Positions 26,355-34,551 of a DNA stretch of 64,000 nt are shown here, piece by piece. Numbering within the stretch: the first letter of the stretch is position 1; every line of letters starts with the position of its first letter. This stretch comes from Pseudotamlana haliotis. Lineage in GTDB: Bacteria; Bacteroidota; Bacteroidia; Flavobacteriales; Flavobacteriaceae. Location of the stretch: positions 24,870 through 88,869 of the forward strand of contig NZ_WAAT01000001.1 in NCBI RefSeq assembly GCF_008806375.1. The letters are read 5' to 3'. The notes under the pieces are model-generated. The model searched no databases and had not been told where the DNA came from. It saw nothing but the letters and a program-made list of their open reading frames with translations. Both the position numbers and the translations under genes were made by a program.

Positions 26355-27320
26355 ATGAATGCAAACAAATTTTTAATCCTAGCATTAGCTGTTATTACTT
26401 TTTCCAGCTGTAAAGAAGGCAAAACTAGCGGTACTGCACCAGAAGCAACTAGCGAAGTGGCTCCAACAGAAGCTACAGAAATAAACACCATTGATGTTTC
26501 TGGAAATTACGTTACAGATGACTATAGCCAACGTAGTGAGGGTTATGATTGGGTTGGCGTTATCGTTAACCAGCTTAATGATAATTCGATTAGTGTTAAA
26601 GTAAGATCTAGAGCTGACAAGAAAAAACCTACTTGTACTTTCGATACCAAAGCAGACAAACGTGATGATGCCACTTATGCCGCTAATGTTAGTGGTAAAA
26701 TGGTACTTTTCACTTTTAAAGAAGGTCATTTAAACATCGCTACAGAAAACCCAGCTGATGAAGCTGCTTTATTTTTCTATTGTTCTGGTGGTGCAACCTT
26801 TGCGGGAGATTATTCAAAATTAAATGAAGCACTTGATGCTTCTCAAATCGATAAAACCTTATATTCAAAAGTATTAATGATACAAGATGTCGGTTTTAAC
26901 ATCTCTGCAGTAGATAAAAACGGTCAAACCGAATTAACAGTTAATGCTTTCGGTTTAAAAGAAAACCATGGTAACCCACAAGTTGTGACTTTTAAAGGTA
27001 ATGTTGTAGATGCTCAGGTTGAAGATTTAGATACTGACGGTTCTCCAGAAGTTATTGTTTTTACAGAGTCTAATGGCCATGGTAATGTGCTTGCTTTTTC
27101 AACACTTAAAAAGAATTCGATCATTCCAATATATTTTCCAGCTGTAAGCGAAAATGCTAAAATTAATGAAGGTTATAAAGGACAAGATGAATTTACTTTA
27201 GTAGAAACTACTTTAGGACAACGCTTCCCAGTTTCAAACGGAACACGTCAAGTAAGCTACAAATTAGTAAACGGTGAGGCAGGTAAAAACTTTGAAGTGA
27301 CTAACGTTACTGATTACTAA
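26355..27320 (+). CDS. Lipoprotein with a PliI-like C-terminal domain
   Basis: The N terminus is a lipoprotein signal (LAVITFSSC, Cys20), followed by an acidic and Thr/Ala-rich linker. The first half (about 50-150) is an unrecognised beta-rich domain containing two Cys. The second half (about 165-321) has VEDLDTDGSPEVIVFTESNG and GYKGQDEFTLVETTLGQRFP. These resemble the conserved block of the PliI family of periplasmic inhibitors of invertebrate-type lysozyme. If right, it protects the wall from animal or predator lysozyme. That call rests on remembered motif similarity only. It is a single gene between two others on the same strand. Confidence 0.55.
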   Translation: MNANKFLILALAVITFSSCKEGKTSGTAPEATSEVAPTEATEINTIDVSGNYVTDDYSQRSEGYDWVGVIVNQLNDNSISVKVRSRADKKKPTCTFDTKADKRDDATYAANVSGKMVLFTFKEGHLNIATENPADEAALFFYCSGGATFAGDYSKLNEALDASQIDKTLYSKVLMIQDVGFNISAVDKNGQTELTVNAFGLKENHGNPQVVTFKGNVVDAQVEDLDTDGSPEVIVFTESNGHGNVLAFSTLKKNSIIPIYFPAVSENAKINEGYKGQDEFTLVETTLGQRFPVSNGTRQVSYKLVNGEAGKNFEVTNVTDY

Positions 27321-27432
27321 TAAAAACCTCCTAATACCTATTCATAAAGAAGCGTCAATCAACTGACTCTTTTTTTATGCTTTAATTATTTATAAAATAA
27401 CTACCTTTAGTACTCATAAAAACTTAATTACC

Positions 27433-27804
27433 ATGAAACTAGGTGCTTTCTCTGTAAGTTTAAACGTAAAAGACCTCAAAACATCTCAGGCCTTTTATAA
27501 AAATCTTGGATTTTCTGTATTTGCTGGTGGTTTAGAAATGAATTACCTCATAATGAAGAACGGCAATGCCTTAATAGGCTTGTTCCAAGGTATGTTTGAG
27601 AACAATATCTTAACCTTTAACCCTGGTTGGGATGAAAACGCAAATACTATAGAAGATTTTGATGATGTAAGAACCATTCAGGAGCATTTAAAGAAGCATG
27701 ACATCGCTTTAAACAGTGAAGCTGACGCTACCATAACTGGACCTGCGAGCATTGTTCTAACAGATCCTGATGGTAATACTATTTTAATTGATCAGCATGT
27801 TTAA
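27433..27804 (+). CDS. VOC family (glyoxalase/bleomycin-resistance fold) protein
   Basis: The 123-aa protein has the paired beta-alpha-beta-beta-beta fold. The first half has SVSLNVKDLKTSQAFYKNLG and the second ends in IVLTDPDGNTILIDQH. The pattern DPDGN and the terminal acidic/His residues are usual for the vicinal oxygen chelate superfamily. Members range from lyases to antibiotic-binding proteins, so no reaction can be assigned. No signal peptide is present, so it is cytosolic. Confidence 0.85.
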   Translation: MKLGAFSVSLNVKDLKTSQAFYKNLGFSVFAGGLEMNYLIMKNGNALIGLFQGMFENNILTFNPGWDENANTIEDFDDVRTIQEHLKKHDIALNSEADATITGPASIVLTDPDGNTILIDQHV

Positions 27805-27940
27805 GTCGAACTAGTAGTTGAGATACACCGCACATAAAACTCTGGATACAAAACCTGAGTTCAGTCTCAACTTGTTTTCTTTTAAATACTTCAATCTAAA
27901 AAGACTATAAAAAGTATTTTGTTCAGCAGGTAGCTAAAAT

Positions 27941-27970
27941 GATTTGATTAAATTTACCCGAAATCAAATC
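27941..27970. promoter_or_regulatory. 9-bp inverted repeat overlapping a -7-like box
   Basis: GATTTGATT (27941-27949) and AATCAAATC (27962-27970) form an exact inverted repeat with a 12-bp spacer. TAAATTTA (27949-27956), one base from the TAnnTTTG consensus, starts at the edge of the left arm. It lies 9-38 bp before the lipoprotein ATG at 27979, so it could be an operator over the promoter. Confidence 0.35.
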
Positions 27971-27978
27971 TGCTCCAA

Positions 27979-28713
27979 ATGAAAAATTTTATTGCACTTT
28001 CTTTAACAACAATATGCCTTTTAGCAAGCTGTAAAGATTCAGAAAAAACACCCCATACCCAAGAGCAAATCACTTATGAAGAGAGCAGTGAAACACCTAA
28101 AAATGAAGCATCTACTTCTAATGACGCGCATAAAATTGTTGTCACAGAAAAAATAGCAACTGGTGGATATATTTACCTTAAAGTTGTTGAAGATGAAAAA
28201 GAATACTGGATGTCTATACCTGATAGAGACATAGAAATAGGTGCTACTTACTATTACAACGGCGGCATGGTCATGAAGAACTTCGAAAGCAAAACTTTAA
28301 ACCGCACTTTTGAAAATGTCATCTTTGCTGAAGGAATTCATAAGGATAAAAATGGCGTTAAAGGAAATCAAAAAAAGAAGGCTCAAACAGGGGCTCCAAG
28401 TGTAGATTCCGTTGAAAAAGCTGCTAACGGCATCCGAATAGCAGAACTTTTCGAAACCCCTCAAGCTTACGCAAACAAGGAAGTAATCATTAAAGGTGAG
28501 GTTGTCAAAGTAAACAACGGCATCATGCAAGTTAATTTTGTGCATTTACAAGACGGCTCAATAGGAAACGGTCAATATGATATAACAATTACCACTAATG
28601 ATGAATTCAAAATAGGTGAAGTTGCCACAATTAAAGGAACTGTTATTTTGAATAAAGACTTTGGAGCCGGTTATCTTTATGATGTACTCGTAGAAAAAGC
28701 TGTTAAGTTGTAA
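27979..28713 (+). CDS. Lipoprotein with an OB-fold-like C-terminal domain
   Basis: The lipobox is LLASC with Cys18, followed by a Ser/Glu-rich linker. The middle (about 55-115) is a beta-rich stretch. The C-terminal ~95 residues have the look of a nucleic-acid-binding OB fold (QAYANKEVIIKGEVVKVN, INLNKDFG-like VILNKDFGAGYLYDVLVE), a pattern common in small Bacteroidota exported proteins of unknown role. It is not recognised beyond that. It converges on bshA. Confidence 0.6.
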   Translation: MKNFIALSLTTICLLASCKDSEKTPHTQEQITYEESSETPKNEASTSNDAHKIVVTEKIATGGYIYLKVVEDEKEYWMSIPDRDIEIGATYYYNGGMVMKNFESKTLNRTFENVIFAEGIHKDKNGVKGNQKKKAQTGAPSVDSVEKAANGIRIAELFETPQAYANKEVIIKGEVVKVNNGIMQVNFVHLQDGSIGNGQYDITITTNDEFKIGEVATIKGTVILNKDFGAGYLYDVLVEKAVKL

Positions 28714-28746
28714 GTCAAAACCCTTTAATAAAGCTTTAAATTAAGC

Positions 28747-29886
28747 CTACAGCACTAAAAAATTTGCTAAAGTATCTTGGTAAATCGCCTCATACTTAGG
28801 TACAATAGTATGCAAATCAAATTTTAGAGACTCCTTTCTAGCATTTTCTTTAAAGGTTTTCAAGCGCTTTTCATCTTTCAAAATATAGATAGCGTTCTTG
28901 GTCATATCGGCCACATCACCAACATCACTTAACAAACCAGATTTTCCGTGAATATTGACTTCAGGAATACCACCTGAATTACTTGAAATCACAGGCACTC
29001 CTGAAGCCATAGCTTCTAATGCGGCTAACCCAAAACTTTCGGTTTGTGATGGCAATAAGAATAAATCACTATAACATAGAATTTTATCAATCTCGTTACT
29101 TTTACCAAAAAACACGACCTTATCAGAAATTCCTAAATCACGACATTGTTGCTCGATGCTTTCCTTTTCTGGGCCTTCCCCGATAAACATGAGTCGCGCC
29201 GGCATTTCCTTCTGAATATTATAAAACACACTTATGACATCCTGTACGCGTTTTACAGGCCTTAGGTTACTTATGTGCGTAATGATTTTTTCATCAGCTT
29301 TAGCCATCATCCCACGCTGACAGTCAGGCATACCGTGAACTTTATACTTTTCTAAATCAATAAAATTAGGCACCACATGAATATCATTTTTGACATCAAA
29401 CAAACGTAATGTATCGTCTTTTAAGCTTTGTGAAACTGCTGTAACGGCATCTGACTTATTAATACTAAAGGTTACTGCTGGTTTATAAAAAGGATGGCTA
29501 CCAACAAGTGTAATATCAGTACCATGCAGTGTTGTTACAATAGGCATATTGATACCAGCTTCTTGAAGCATTTTCTTAGCCATATAGGCTGCATAAGCAT
29601 GCGGAATAGCGTAATGTACGTGTAAAATTTCAATGTTATGAAGTTTCACCATATCTACTAACTTACTAGACAGCGCCAATTCATAAGGTTGATAGTGAAA
29701 TAAAGGGTATTCAGGGACATTCACCTCGTGGTAATGCACATTATTACTTAATAAATCTAAACGCACCGGTTGATTATACGTAATAAAATGAATATCATGT
29801 CCGCGTTTAGACAACTCCAAACCTAATTCTGTAGCTACTCCACCACTTCCCCCAAATGTTGGGTAACACACTATACCTATTCTCAT
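28747..29886 (-). CDS. bshA: N-acetyl-alpha-D-glucosaminyl L-malate synthase BshA
   Basis: BshA is the GT4 glycosyltransferase that joins UDP-GlcNAc to L-malate, the first step to the low-molecular-weight thiol bacillithiol. The family signatures are clear: IGIVCYPTFGGSGGVATELG at the start, the VHYAIPHAYAAYMAKK block, TTLHGTDITLVG, and the nucleotide-sugar site FGLAALEAMASGVPVI. Length is 379 aa, normal. It is the last gene of a seven-gene minus-strand run, 51 bp after the GH3 fusion gene. bshB and bshC are not in the window. Confidence 0.95.
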   Translation of the reverse strand: MRIGIVCYPTFGGSGGVATELGLELSKRGHDIHFITYNQPVRLDLLSNNVHYHEVNVPEYPLFHYQPYELALSSKLVDMVKLHNIEILHVHYAIPHAYAAYMAKKMLQEAGINMPIVTTLHGTDITLVGSHPFYKPAVTFSINKSDAVTAVSQSLKDDTLRLFDVKNDIHVVPNFIDLEKYKVHGMPDCQRGMMAKADEKIITHISNLRPVKRVQDVISVFYNIQKEMPARLMFIGEGPEKESIEQQCRDLGISDKVVFFGKSNEIDKILCYSDLFLLPSQTESFGLAALEAMASGVPVISSNSGGIPEVNIHGKSGLLSDVGDVADMTKNAIYILKDEKRLKTFKENARKESLKFDLHTIVPKYEAIYQDTLANFLVL

Positions 29887-29937
29887 CTTTTCAATTCTAA
29901 GCCCCTATAACAATCATAGTGCCTAAGTTTTTTTGTA

Positions 29938-32865
29938 TTAATCTTCGATGGCTTCGTAAATTAACTGTTGTATATCTGTTCTAATATTAGCTCTTAACAA
30001 TAAATTAGAATCAGATTTCGGATACGTTCTATTCGCTAAAAATACATAAACGATTTCTTCCTCTGGGTCTGCCCAAGCATAAGTACCTGTAAATCCAGAA
30101 TGACCAAAGCTACTCGCAGAAACACATCCACAAGTTGGTCCGCTACCAGATAATTGTGGTTTATCAAAACCTATTCCACGTCTATTGTCTTTACTTTCAT
30201 AATAACGTTTATTAAACTTGTCAAAGGTTTCTTCTTTAAAGAACCTCTTTTTACCATAATATCCCTTTTGCAAATACATTTGCATCATTTTGGCAACATC
30301 ATTAGCATTGCTGAAAATACCAGCATGACCCCCTATGCCGTTTTGCATGGCTGCACCCATATCATGCACATAACCATGCACCGTTTGGTATCGATAATAA
30401 TCATCTATTTCAGTCGGCACAATTTTCTTACTACTTATGCTATGGTATGGATTATACATGGTATAATTAGCCCCAATTGGCTCATAAAAATGTGTCTTTG
30501 TTAATTGCTCAAGTGTTCTGTCGTAATAACCTTCAATATATTTCTTTAAAATATAATAAGGAAAGTCACTATATCGGTATCTCAATCTATTTAACAGTTC
30601 TGAATCACGGATAATATCGGGGATAGAATCCTGATAATCAGTACGCATAAAAAGATTTCTGGCCACCTCTACACTAAAACTATCGCTCTTAACTTTTCTA
30701 TAATATTTTTCACTTGGGTGTTTGGTTTCATCTAAAGTATGATAGTAAAAAGGCTCCCATGGTTTTAGGCGTGCGTAATGAGAAAGCATACTTTTAAAAG
30801 TGACATCTTTTTTATTTGATGTTTTATAATCTGGTAAAACCTCAGAAAGTTTGGTATCTAAAGTAATTAGGCCTTCTTCTTCCAATTCCATCACTAAGGG
30901 TAAGGTGGCTAAAATTTTGGTAAGTGAGGCTACATCATAAATATCATCAAAACCCACTTGTTCTTTTCCTAAATAAGTATGTTTTCCGAAGTTTTTATTG
31001 TAAATAACCTTTCCTTTTCTAGCGACTAGAATTTGAATTCCCGGGGTCATTTTTTTTTTTACGGCATACTCGGCAACCGCATCGATTTTCTTCAATTTTT
31101 TAGAATCTACCCCAACACGTTCTGGAATGGTATAGCCTAATCTTTTAATATTTGGCGTTAAAAAACCTAGACCTACTGGGAAATAATTACCAATACTTAC
31201 AGGAAGCTTTCCTTTTGAAGCTAATGCTCCAAAAATCAATTGAGCAGACTTTTGTTGTGCAATTTCACTGTTCTGATAGCTCACTACAATACTTTCAATA
31301 TTGGTAATGCTTTTTAAATCAGCCAGCGCATAAGGCTTAACAAAAGCATCCAAAATAACCGTGTGTCTTTTTGCTATTTCATCAATCCAAATAGATTCTA
31401 CTTCGCTAAACTGGTAAGATTTCCATGGATTATCATTTGATCTATGAAAACCTATGACGACAGTATTATAAGCCTGTAGTTTCCCTAATAAATCACCAAT
31501 ATTATCTGCAGTAATGGCATGTACTTTAGTGTATTTTTTGAGCTCATCAAAAAACACAGACCCCGAATCATCTCCTAATTCTACATAGGCAATAGATTTT
31601 GTTTCAAGATCTTGAAGCGGTAATTGGTTTGCATCATTCTTCACGATGGTAATGGCATTTTCCATTAACTCCTCATAAAGCATATCGTCCTCCAAACGAT
31701 TGAGGTCTTTTGCTAAGTTTTTTAACTCAATAGGTTTATAATTATTTAAACCGACTTTATATTTCGCTTGAAGAATTTTCTTTACCGACAAGGCTAAACG
31801 CGCTTCAGTAATATCACCTCTATTATAAGCTTCCATAATTTTAGAAACGCCTATACCAACATTTTCAGACATGAGCATCACATCATTTCCAGCTTGAAAC
31901 GCTGCTAAGTCAATATCTCCTGTTTCACTAAAGTTTGCAGCCCCTTTCATGGTTAAAGCATCGGTAAAAATTAAACCTTTAAAGTCTAAACGCTCTTTTA
32001 AAATATCGGTTACAATACGTTTTGAAAGCGAAGAAGGGTAATCTGCTCTAGGCTCTAAACTTGGTACACTTAAATGCGCCACCATAACACTAGCCAGTCC
32101 CTCCTTAATTAACTTCTTGTATGGATATAATTCTACAGAATCGATACGTTTTTCACTAAAATTAATAGTAGGTAAAGTTTTATGAGAATCTTGAGAGGTA
32201 TCACCATGACCAGGAAAATGCTTAGCGCTTGCTAAGACCCCTGCACCTTGCATACCTTTCATAAAGGCTTCAGCTTTTTCGGTTACATTATCACGATCCT
32301 CACCAAAAGAGCGGTTTCCAATTATTGGATTTTTAGGGTTGGTATTAATATCAACATCAGGTGCAAAGTTAAAATGCACGCCCAAACGTTTGCAGTGTTC
32401 GCCAATATGTTTTCCTGCATGCTCAACTAATTTATTATCCTTAATGGCACCTAAAGTCATATTCCAAGGGAAAGCGTAGGTAGAATCTAAACGCATACTC
32501 AAGCCCCACTCAGCATCCATACCTATCAACATGGGTAATTTAGAAGCTGCTTGTAATTCGTTATCTAATTTTGCCTGACGGTAAGGACCTCCGGTTGAAT
32601 ATATAATACCTCCAATATGGTGTTTATTAATATCGTTTAGAACTTTTTTCTTACTTGCAGCACTTTGCTTAGACATGACTTGTACCATGTATAGCTGTCC
32701 TACTTTTTCAGCAAGTGTCATAGAATTATAAACGCTATCTACCCATTTTTGTTGAGCTTCAATATCTTTAGATAATAGCGGATTTGTTGTGTTTTGCGAA
32801 AAACTAAAAAGTGTAACTAAACAAAAAATACTGAATATAAACGTATGACGCATAAAAGAGATCAT
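29938..32865 (-). CDS. Glycoside hydrolase family 3 fused to a serine hydrolase (beta-lactamase fold)
   Basis: A signal peptide (ending LFSFSQN) precedes a GH3 beta-N-acetylhexosaminidase domain with KHFPGHGDTSQDSHKTLP near residue 217 and an FTDALTMKGA motif downstream. A GH3 C-terminal-like part follows (about 380-570). The C-terminal ~380 residues are a class C beta-lactamase / DD-peptidase-like domain with the SxxK motif SLTK near residue 647 and a late HSGFTGT. The Tyr motif reads YSD instead of YSN. The fusion joins a NagZ-like activity with an esterase or peptidase, pointing to peptidoglycan turnover in the periplasm. The 975-aa length fits the known Bacteroidota fusion. Confidence 0.92.
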   Translation of the reverse strand: MISFMRHTFIFSIFCLVTLFSFSQNTTNPLLSKDIEAQQKWVDSVYNSMTLAEKVGQLYMVQVMSKQSAASKKKVLNDINKHHIGGIIYSTGGPYRQAKLDNELQAASKLPMLIGMDAEWGLSMRLDSTYAFPWNMTLGAIKDNKLVEHAGKHIGEHCKRLGVHFNFAPDVDINTNPKNPIIGNRSFGEDRDNVTEKAEAFMKGMQGAGVLASAKHFPGHGDTSQDSHKTLPTINFSEKRIDSVELYPYKKLIKEGLASVMVAHLSVPSLEPRADYPSSLSKRIVTDILKERLDFKGLIFTDALTMKGAANFSETGDIDLAAFQAGNDVMLMSENVGIGVSKIMEAYNRGDITEARLALSVKKILQAKYKVGLNNYKPIELKNLAKDLNRLEDDMLYEELMENAITIVKNDANQLPLQDLETKSIAYVELGDDSGSVFFDELKKYTKVHAITADNIGDLLGKLQAYNTVVIGFHRSNDNPWKSYQFSEVESIWIDEIAKRHTVILDAFVKPYALADLKSITNIESIVVSYQNSEIAQQKSAQLIFGALASKGKLPVSIGNYFPVGLGFLTPNIKRLGYTIPERVGVDSKKLKKIDAVAEYAVKKKMTPGIQILVARKGKVIYNKNFGKHTYLGKEQVGFDDIYDVASLTKILATLPLVMELEEEGLITLDTKLSEVLPDYKTSNKKDVTFKSMLSHYARLKPWEPFYYHTLDETKHPSEKYYRKVKSDSFSVEVARNLFMRTDYQDSIPDIIRDSELLNRLRYRYSDFPYYILKKYIEGYYDRTLEQLTKTHFYEPIGANYTMYNPYHSISSKKIVPTEIDDYYRYQTVHGYVHDMGAAMQNGIGGHAGIFSNANDVAKMMQMYLQKGYYGKKRFFKEETFDKFNKRYYESKDNRRGIGFDKPQLSGSGPTCGCVSASSFGHSGFTGTYAWADPEEEIVYVFLANRTYPKSDSNLLLRANIRTDIQQLIYEAIED

Positions 32866-33044
32866 TATAAGGGATTAATAGTCATGAAAAACCATGCCAA
32901 AATACCACTTTTAAAAAGAAGATAAAAAGACTTTAAGATAGATTTATAAAGAAGTTTGTGAACAATTATTTGCTAGCACTAATTTCTATGGGAGCATCAA
33001 ATATTGTATAACAAACGTTTTGAAGTTTGCCTTTAACTGTAAAC

Positions 33045-33530
33045 TTACTTCACAAAACGACTGTGCCAGCTATCACTTGCAGGAACCTCCCAATTTTCTT
33101 TAAACTCGGCAACGGTAGCGACTAAGTTATTAAACACAATAGTGTTTTTAGAAACGGCTTTATCTTTGGCCATTTTTCTGAAGTCGGTTAGGGTTTTATA
33201 GGCCACGTACTCCCCTTGTTTGTAGGATACATTCATTTTATCCATGAGATCGACATTATAGTCTTTTTCTAACTGCTGAATAAAATGAACCGAACTATCT
33301 ACTGAACAACCTGTAGCCTGTGCAGCGGATTGATCAAGACCTAATACAATGAAACGTTTATATTTGATAGTATAACCAGCATGTAAATCACTTCCATGAG
33401 CCGTCCAGTTCTCAATAAAAGTATTTACCTTTTCCTGAATTTCTTCAAGTTCTTGTTCTGAAAACGAACGGTTGGCTTGATAAATCCAAACTCGAGATTC
33501 TTCTGGTAATGTATTGAAATCTACTAACAT
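33045..33530 (-). CDS. Conserved unknown protein (often labelled ABC transporter ATPase, without support)
   Basis: The 161-aa cytosolic protein has no Walker A, signature or Walker B motif, so the ABC ATPase label I recall for homologues in flavobacteria is not supported by sequence. Visible features are IYQANRSFSEQELEEIQEKV, an early helical stretch, and GLDQSAAQATGCSVDSSVHF, with Cys, Ser and His that could form an active or binding site. It lies 47 bp after the CCG-domain gene on the same strand, so a link to that Fe-S module is possible. Function unknown. Confidence 0.75.
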   Translation of the reverse strand: MLVDFNTLPEESRVWIYQANRSFSEQELEEIQEKVNTFIENWTAHGSDLHAGYTIKYKRFIVLGLDQSAAQATGCSVDSSVHFIQQLEKDYNVDLMDKMNVSYKQGEYVAYKTLTDFRKMAKDKAVSKNTIVFNNLVATVAEFKENWEVPASDSWHSRFVK

Positions 33531-33577
33531 CGTTAATAATATATTAGGTTTACTTTTTTTTATTCAAAATTCTTAAT

Positions 33578-34369
33578 TTATAAGCCAAGTGTTTTGGCTA
33601 TAAGTTCGGCGACGTCTAGAACTTCTACCTCGCTTTCCTTTTCTTTTGCTTTAACGCCATCGGTCATCATGGTATTGCAATATGGGCAACCTGTAGCGAT
33701 AATGTTTGGTTTGGTTTCCAGAGCATCTTCAGTTCTAAGCACATTCACATCCATGTCTCCTTTTTCAGGTTCCTTGAACATTTGTGCACCACCAGCACCA
33801 CAGCATAAGGCGGTACGTTTGTGTCGTTTCATTTCTACAATATTGGCTTTTGTATGCTTTAAAACGTTTCTAGGCGCGTCGTATTCACTATTGGCCCGAC
33901 CTAAATAACAAGGATCATGAAACGTTATTTTCTTTCCATTGTACAAATCACCTTCTACTTTTAATCGTCCGGAAGCAATAAGATCATCAATAAACTGCGT
34001 ATGATGCACCACCTCATATTGTCCGCCCAATTCTGGATATTCATTTTTTAAACAATTAAATGAATGTGGATCGCAGGTTACTATTTTTTTTACTTCGTAA
34101 GCGTTTAAAATCTCAATATTGGTTACGGCTTGCATTTGAAATAAAAATTCATTCCCGGCACGTTTGGCAATATCTCCCGTACAACTTTCTTCGGTTCCTA
34201 ATACGGCAAAATCTACGTTGGCTTTGTTGAGTATTTTAACAAAGGCCTTGGTTATTTTTTTAGCTCTATCATCAAAACTACCCGCAGAACCCACCCAGAA
34301 TAATATTTCTGGTTGTTTTCCTTGAGCCATGTATTCTTCCATGGTTGGAACTTTGAGTAATTCGCTCAT
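33578..34369 (-). CDS. (Fe-S)-binding CCG-domain protein, HdrB-like subunit
   Basis: Two cysteine-rich CCG motifs are seen. The second is complete: C in DPCYLG, then 34 residues, CCGAGG, then 36 residues, and GCPYC. The first is the degenerate ESCTGDIAKRAGNEFLF plus TCDPHSFNC. In heterodisulfide reductases this fold holds the special [4Fe-4S] pair that splits a disulfide. The 263-aa protein has no membrane segment and so needs a partner; the neighbouring membrane Fe-S protein is the obvious one. Together they give the layout of a DsrMK / HdrDE-type quinone-linked module. Substrate unknown. Confidence 0.85.
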   Translation of the reverse strand: MSELLKVPTMEEYMAQGKQPEILFWVGSAGSFDDRAKKITKAFVKILNKANVDFAVLGTEESCTGDIAKRAGNEFLFQMQAVTNIEILNAYEVKKIVTCDPHSFNCLKNEYPELGGQYEVVHHTQFIDDLIASGRLKVEGDLYNGKKITFHDPCYLGRANSEYDAPRNVLKHTKANIVEMKRHKRTALCCGAGGAQMFKEPEKGDMDVNVLRTEDALETKPNIIATGCPYCNTMMTDGVKAKEKESEVEVLDVAELIAKTLGL

Positions 34370-34441
34370 CTTGTTGATTTTAAAAGTTTTACACCTACAA
34401 TTTATAATATTTGGTAGGATTATGATTTTATGTTGTGACCA

Positions 34442-34538
34442 GCGTTAGGGATTGCAGCGGCATCCTTTTTTGCCATGAAAAGCAAAAAAGATATAGCGTA
34501 AAGCCCGACCTCCCGATAGCTATCGGGATTGGTAACGC
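34442..34538 (-). repeat. Structured 3'-UTR repeat after the membrane Fe-S gene (copy 2)
   Basis: The outer ends GCGTTA (34442-34447) and TAACGC (34533-34538) are inverted. The core stem CTTTTTTGC (34465-34473) pairs with 34482-34490, and a side palindrome CCCGATAGCTATCGGG lies at 34513-34528. The blocks GATTGCAGCGGCATCC and GATATAGCGTAAAGC match copy 1 at 20404-20549. Both copies lie within 15 bp of the stop of a minus-strand gene. Confidence 0.6.
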
Positions 34539-34551
34539 CCAAATACTTATT

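Noticed and set aside
27345-27375. Terminator after the PliI-like gene (short GTCA/TGAC stem and T-run)
   Set aside because: The stem is only 4 bp; too weak to list.
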